NCBI GenBank assembly: GCA_002479785.1 | Contig: DLPD01000035.1 | Span: 83,034 to 91,416 of the forward strand | Direction of reading: 5' to 3' | Length of the DNA stretch: 8,383 bases | DNA from: Cytophagaceae bacterium UBA7467 | Lineage (GTDB): Bacteria > Bacteroidota > Bacteroidia > Cytophagales > Spirosomataceae | Part shown: one piece after another, positions 4,800 through 8,383 of the stretch | How the letters are laid out: every line of letters begins with the position of its first letter | Position numbering within the stretch: the stretch's first letter is position 1 | Made by a program: the position numbers and the translations under genes | Notes under the pieces: generated by a model | Databases searched by the model: none | What the model was told of the DNA's origin: nothing | What the model saw: the letters and a program-made list of their open reading frames with translations, nothing else

Positions 4800-5689
4800 A
4801 AAAAGTATACTTAAGCGACGCCGGTCCCAAAGTTTCTCCAGCCATCTATGGCTTTTGGCGTTGGGAAAAAGAAGACAAGAAAATGGACGAAATCGTTCAT
4901 TTCTGTTTAGATAAGGGTATTAATACCTTTGATCATTCTGATCGTTATGGTGAGTATACGGCGGAGAAGAGCTTTGGAGAGCTTTTGGCCAAAAAATCCA
5001 TCCAGCGTTCTGACATCGTTTTGTTTTCTAAATGTGGAGTTAACATTCCATCTGCCGCAAGACCAGACTTCCGCGTTGCCCACGTGAATACTTCTGCAGC
5101 GCACATCACGGCGTCTGTAGAAAACTCGCTTCGCAACTTGCACACAGACTATTTGGACGTCTTTTTATTAGATCAATTAGATCCCTTGTCCGATATTGAA
5201 ACAACGGCAGTAGCATTAGAAAAATTAAAAAGCTCTGGAAAAGTGAAAAACATTGGTGTTTCAAACTTCTCGGTTTACCAACACCAATTGTTAGTTTCCT
5301 TCTTAAATATCCCGATCGTCTCTAACCACATCGACTTGAACTTACTAAACACAAGCGCATTAGATAATGGGATTGTCGATTACATCAAGCAAAAATACAT
5401 GCGCCCCTTAGCGGTTTCTCCACTAGCCGGTGGTCGCATCGAACACGGAACGGACGAGCAAGCCTTGAAACTGCGTAAGAAATTGATAGAAATGGCAACA
5501 AAATACGATAGCAATATCGAATCAGTTGCCGTAGCTTGGTTAATCAAATTAGGTGCATTACCATTAATCGGGACCTTAGAAGAGAACCGTATTCAAAACA
5601 TCGTGGATGCATTCGCAATCGAGATGGATCAACAGGATTGGTATGAGTTGTATAATACGAGTCGTCCTGCACCTGCGGTGCTAGACTAA
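4796..5689 (+). CDS. Aldo/keto reductase family protein with altered catalytic tetrad
   Basis: A 297-residue TIM-barrel protein of the aldo/keto reductase family, closest in appearance to the E. coli YdhF type. Family marks: D46 and Y51 in FDHSDRYGEY (45-54), K79 in FSKCGV, NIGVSNFS (152-159), and the C-terminal NADP-binding stretch around 255-268 (LPLIGTLEENRIQN). The fourth tetrad residue is normally His in a (L/I)HRPDP-like motif; here the segment is LLDQLDPLSD (124-133) with D126 at that place. D, Y and K are retained but His is not, so activity may be altered, slow, or directed to a different reaction. It starts on the ATGA that ends the phosphatase gene and is the last gene of the operon. 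The heptamer repeat and a strong terminator follow directly. Confidence 0.85.
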   Translation: MKKVYLSDAGPKVSPAIYGFWRWEKEDKKMDEIVHFCLDKGINTFDHSDRYGEYTAEKSFGELLAKKSIQRSDIVLFSKCGVNIPSAARPDFRVAHVNTSAAHITASVENSLRNLHTDYLDVFLLDQLDPLSDIETTAVALEKLKSSGKVKNIGVSNFSVYQHQLLVSFLNIPIVSNHIDLNLLNTSALDNGIVDYIKQKYMRPLAVSPLAGGRIEHGTDEQALKLRKKLIEMATKYDSNIESVAVAWLIKLGALPLIGTLEENRIQNIVDAFAIEMDQQDWYELYNTSRPAPAVLD

Positions 5690-5719
5690 AGCATAGAGCA
5701 TAAAGCACAAAGAATAAAG
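5688..5719 (+). repeat. Heptamer repeat after the aldo/keto reductase, left arm of an inverted pair
   Basis: Beginning in the stop codon, consecutive heptamers read AAGCATA, GAGCATA, AAGCACA, AAGAATA. The 32-nt block matches the reverse complement of 5791-5822 at 28 of 32 positions. The two blocks therefore flank the palindromic terminator as an imperfect inverted repeat. Confidence 0.75.
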
Positions 5720-5747
5720 ATTTTGCTTTTAAACGCTTCCCATACTC

Positions 5748-5785
5748 ATCAAAAAAGGCTTCGATTAATCGAAGCCTTTTTTGAT
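5748..5785. terminator. Bidirectional intrinsic terminator, 38-bp perfect palindrome
   Basis: Positions 5748-5766 and 5767-5785 are exact reverse complements. The core is a GGCTTCGATT stem flanked by A6 on one side and T6 on the other, so on either strand the stem is followed by a U-run in the RNA. It lies between the convergent aldo/keto reductase and ribonuclease R genes and can end both transcripts. Confidence 0.92.
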
Positions 5786-5790
5786 CCCTA

Positions 5791-5822
5791 CTTTATGCTT
5801 AGTGCTTTATTCTTTATGCTTT
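5791..5822 (-). repeat. Heptamer repeat after ribonuclease R, right arm of an inverted pair
   Basis: On the minus strand the block reads as heptamers AAGCATA, AAGAATA, AAGCACT, AAGCATA and is 28/32 identical to 5688-5719 in inverted orientation. It begins 6 nt after the ribonuclease R stop codon, so both convergent transcripts carry the repeat on the sense strand before the terminator. Confidence 0.75.
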
Positions 5823-5828
5823 AAAAAA

Positions 5829-8081
5829 TTATCGTCGCCCAGTTCTCCTACCACGCTCTCTACCCTTCGGAATCACTCTTCCACCCCTCGGCGTTTCTCT
5901 CTTACGAGAACGGTTGTTAGCGAATTTTCCCACCAAGCCAGAACGCATTCCCACTAACTCCAGGTCAATCGTCCGTTTAGCTAAGTTTGTATCGCGGACT
6001 TTCACTTGGACTTTATCTCCAAACGTAAAGACACGGCCATTCGATTTACCCACGATACGGTAATTGTTTTTGTCTAAATCGTAGAAGTCATCATTCAAAT
6101 CGACCATTCGCACGAGGCCTTCGCAAGACGTATCGCCTATTTCGACGAAGATTCCGAATTCGGTTACGCCGGTGATAATTCCGTCAAAAATTTGAGGTTC
6201 ATGCAAGCTCATGTATTCGACTTGCTTGTACTTAATAGAAGCGCGTTCCGCGTCAGAAGCAAGTTTTTCGCGGTCTGAACTGTGCTTACATTGGATTTCT
6301 AAGGGTGCTCGCTCCGCTGGAGTTCCTCCGTCTAAATAATGTTGCAACAGACGATGCGTCATGACGTCTGGGTAACGGCGGATCGGGCTGGTGAAGTGCG
6401 AATAGAACGGGAATGCCAATCCAAAGTGACCGACAGGATCGGTGCTATATCGGGCTTTCGACATCGTACGCACGGCTAAACTTTGCAATACGTGCTCTTC
6501 GCCTTTGCCCTCAATATTTTCCATCAAGGCATTAAATGATTTGCTGACGTTTTGTGGATCAGTCGTTACTTGGTAGCCAAATTTCTTTGCGAACGAAGAG
6601 AATACCTGCAATTTTTCAGGGTCTGGTGCTTCGTGAATACGGTACACCATGGTGTTACGAGGCTCGTCTTTTTTCTTGTTATAGACGAATTCCGCAACTC
6701 TTTTGTTGGCCAAAAGCATAAATTCTTCAATCAATTTATGCGCATCCTTGCGAATACGTGGATATACCCCAATAGGCTTTCCGTCCTCATCTAATTCGAA
6801 GCGTACTTCTGCCGTTTCAAAGTTCACAGAACCGTGTTCGAAACGGTTTTTACGGAAGCTTTTCGCGATGCGATTTAGATCCCGAATAACGGGCACATAG
6901 CTGTCATCCGAATCATTTTCGATCAACTCTTGCGCCTGCTCGTAGGCGAAACGGCGGTCCGAGTGGATGACCGTACGGCCAAACCACTCTTTCACAATCT
7001 TGTCATTCGCGTCCAGTTCAAAAACGGCAGAGAACGTTAACTTATCCTCATTAGGACGAAGGGAACAAAGTCCGTTCGATAGTTTTTCGGGCAACATGGG
7101 CACTACGCGGTCGACTAAGTAAACCGAAGTGGCCCGCTTATAGGCCTCGATATCGAGTACACTCCCGGGTTTCACGTAGTGGGAAACGTCCGCGATGTGG
7201 ACACCGATTTCGGTGTTGCCGTTTTTTAGTTTTTGGTAGGAAATCGCATCATCAAAATCCTTCGCATCAATGGGATCGATCGTGAAAGTTAAGACGTTAC
7301 GCATATCCTTACGCTTCTTAATTTCAGTGGCAGGAATCTGTACCAAAATCGAGGCTGCAGCCTTTTCTACTTCCTCTGGGAAATCATACGGCAAACCGTA
7401 TTCCGCTAAAATCGAGTGCATTTCCGTATCGTTTTCTCCCGCTTTTCCGAGCACTTTTATCACGCGACCTTCGGCCTTTTTGCCGTCCATTCCCCAGCGA
7501 GTTACCTCCACAATGACTTTGTCTAGGTGCTTAGCGTCCTTAATTTCGAACTTAGGCAAATAGACGTCTTCGTAGATTTTCTTCGAATCGGGGATTAAAA
7601 ACGAGTAATGCGGAGTGACTTGAATGACCCCCACTAGCTCGACGGAACGACGTTCCAATATCTCTACAACCTCCCCTTCCGGGCGATCATTTTTTCTTTT
7701 TTCTGAAGGGCGACGTGCTTGGACGATGACTTTATCCCCGTCTTTGGCATTATTTAAATCAGCCGAAGCCACCCAAATATCCTTCCCTCCATCTTCTGGA
7801 ATCACAAACGCAAAACGCGCATTCACATGATCCACGCGGCCTGTCACCTGGAAAGATTCGTTATCAAAACGCACATTGCCCTCTCCGTTTTTGATCAAGC
7901 GGTTTTCTGCAATCAATTTTGCAACTAGGTCAGAATAAATCTCCTTCGTCTTTCGATCGCGAATAGCAAAAGCCTTGTGTAATTGGTTCAAAGAATACGA
8001 ACGGTAGTCGTTCAATTCAAAAAACTCCAATATTTCAGCTTTTAAGCTGTTCAAAAATTTCAGTTCCTTAGGGGAAGGCAT
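5829..8081 (-). CDS. rnr: Ribonuclease R, 3'-5' exoribonuclease of the RNase II/RNB family
   Basis: A 750-residue RNase R. Order of parts: an N-terminal helical region (about 1-70); two cold-shock-like domains (about 75-145 and 148-210); the RNB catalytic domain (about 255-585); an S1 RNA-binding domain (about 630-710, starting DGIITGVTEFGIFVEIGD); and a basic tail rich in Arg, Lys and Gly (713-750). The active site is clear: IDPIDAKDFDDAI with D269, D275, D277 and D278 as magnesium ligands, and SHFTSPIRRYPDVMTHR (561-577) with the conserved Arg residues. The enzyme degrades structured RNA processively from the 3' end and takes part in rRNA and mRNA turnover; the basic tail is typical of RNase R rather than RNase II. 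The gene is monocistronic as far as seen, convergent with the reductase operon and divergent from the peptidase gene. No clear promoter box was found in front of it. Confidence 0.96.
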   Translation of the reverse strand: MPSPKELKFLNSLKAEILEFFELNDYRSYSLNQLHKAFAIRDRKTKEIYSDLVAKLIAENRLIKNGEGNVRFDNESFQVTGRVDHVNARFAFVIPEDGGKDIWVASADLNNAKDGDKVIVQARRPSEKRKNDRPEGEVVEILERRSVELVGVIQVTPHYSFLIPDSKKIYEDVYLPKFEIKDAKHLDKVIVEVTRWGMDGKKAEGRVIKVLGKAGENDTEMHSILAEYGLPYDFPEEVEKAAASILVQIPATEIKKRKDMRNVLTFTIDPIDAKDFDDAISYQKLKNGNTEIGVHIADVSHYVKPGSVLDIEAYKRATSVYLVDRVVPMLPEKLSNGLCSLRPNEDKLTFSAVFELDANDKIVKEWFGRTVIHSDRRFAYEQAQELIENDSDDSYVPVIRDLNRIAKSFRKNRFEHGSVNFETAEVRFELDEDGKPIGVYPRIRKDAHKLIEEFMLLANKRVAEFVYNKKKDEPRNTMVYRIHEAPDPEKLQVFSSFAKKFGYQVTTDPQNVSKSFNALMENIEGKGEEHVLQSLAVRTMSKARYSTDPVGHFGLAFPFYSHFTSPIRRYPDVMTHRLLQHYLDGGTPAERAPLEIQCKHSSDREKLASDAERASIKYKQVEYMSLHEPQIFDGIITGVTEFGIFVEIGDTSCEGLVRMVDLNDDFYDLDKNNYRIVGKSNGRVFTFGDKVQVKVRDTNLAKRTIDLELVGMRSGLVGKFANNRSRKRETPRGGRVIPKGRERGRRTGRR

Positions 8082-8154
8082 GGTATTTCAATTCAAATTA
8101 TCCTGCAAGGTACACATTATTGATTTCTTAATTCCTAATTCGGCATTGTATTGC

Positions 8155-8162
8155 TATCTTTG
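8155..8162 (+). promoter_or_regulatory. -7 box of the M28 peptidase promoter
   Basis: TATCTTTG is identical to the box at 3813-3820 and matches TAnnTTTG. It ends 24 nt before the ATG at 8187. No good -33 element at standard spacing was seen in the 105-nt divergent gap 8082-8186. Confidence 0.6.
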
Positions 8163-8186
8163 AGCTAGTTTTTCCCTATTTCTTAG

Positions 8187-8383
8187 ATGAACCGTTCCCG
8201 CATTGCGCTCTTTTTACTGCTTGTTTTCGCCCTCACCGGCGCTTACTTTGTTTGGAAGCCTACTGCGGAAGTGCCAGTTACGGAAGTTACCCTTGTCGAA
8301 ACGCCTGATTTCAAGGCGGATTCAGCCTACCAGTATATTGCGCAACAAGTGGCTTTTGGCCCGCGTGTTCCGGGTTCTGAGGC
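8187..8383 (+). CDS. M28-family peptidase, glutaminyl-cyclase-like, N-terminal part only
   Basis: The first 65 residues are inside the window; the gene runs off the right edge. It starts MNRSRIALFLLLVFALTGAYFVW, a positively charged end followed by a hydrophobic segment, so the protein is exported or anchored in the inner membrane facing the periplasm. After a linker, FKADSAYQYIAQQVAFGPRVPGSEA is the characteristic beginning of M28 metallopeptidase-like domains, especially those labelled glutaminyl-peptide cyclotransferase-like in Bacteroidota, where FGPRxP is well conserved. The zinc ligands lie beyond the window, so peptidase versus cyclase activity cannot be decided. A promoter box precedes the start by 24 nt and the gene is divergent from ribonuclease R. 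Confidence 0.8.
   Translation, partial: MNRSRIALFLLLVFALTGAYFVWKPTAEVPVTEVTLVETPDFKADSAYQYIAQQVAFGPRVPGSE

Noticed and set aside
6552..6900. Open frames antisense to ribonuclease R
   Set aside because: They are shadows of a long, well-conserved coding gene and show no recognisable protein.
8082..8154. TAnnTTTG promoter for ribonuclease R on the minus strand
   Set aside because: Only near matches with wrong internal spacing (ATAATTTG at about 8092-8101) were found, so none is annotated.

Overview
The window looks like ordinary chromosome from a Bacteroidota bacterium, probably of the Cytophagia type. Three promoter boxes match the TAnnTTTG form used by the Bacteroidota housekeeping sigma factor. 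Start sites lack strong Shine-Dalgarno sequences. The gene families (DUF983 zinc-ribbon membrane protein, LptF/LptG-type permease, a Bacteroidota-style four-helix membrane protein, an M28 peptidase of the glutaminyl-cyclase-like type) also fit. The phylum call rests on motifs and family knowledge, not on a database search.

Layout, left to right. Positions 1-1067 hold two minus-strand genes for sugar metabolism: a TIM-barrel sugar isomerase/epimerase followed by the start of a Gfo/Idh/MocA NAD(P)-dependent oxidoreductase, probably co-transcribed. Positions 1068-1392 carry no gene. They hold the most unusual structure in the window: two opposed arrays of tiny hairpins with a period near 19 nt. 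Stem sequences differ from unit to unit while base pairing is kept; the loop is nearly always GNA and the linker is GACTAA. The right-hand array runs into the 3' end of the next gene and supplies its stop codon. Positions 1393-3732 form a tight minus-strand operon: DUF983 protein, LptF/LptG-type lipopolysaccharide-export permease, EamA/DMT transporter, with a 14-nt overlap at one junction and a 2-nt gap at the other.

A divergent promoter region (3733-3841) contains one TAnnTTTG box for each direction and a CGTAAC/GTTACG inverted repeat between them. Positions 3842-5689 form a plus-strand operon: a four-helix membrane protein, a GmhB-like HAD phosphatase and an aldo/keto reductase, the last two overlapping by ATGA. 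Both enzymes lack a feature usually conserved in their families (the zinc-binding loop and the catalytic His). A 38-bp perfect palindrome, flanked by inverted heptamer repeats, separates this operon from the convergent gene for ribonuclease R (5829-8081). A promoter at 8155 then drives the start of an M28-family peptidase that runs off the right edge.

The envelope theme (LptF/LptG-type permease, GmhB-like heptose phosphatase, membrane proteins) is consistent across the two central operons, but a joint pathway is inference. No phage, insertion sequence, CRISPR array, tRNA or rRNA is visible. The candidate for something undescribed is the hairpin array at 1082-1406, together with the wider habit of short tandem repeats sitting directly on stop codons (231-251, 1388-1407, 5688-5719).
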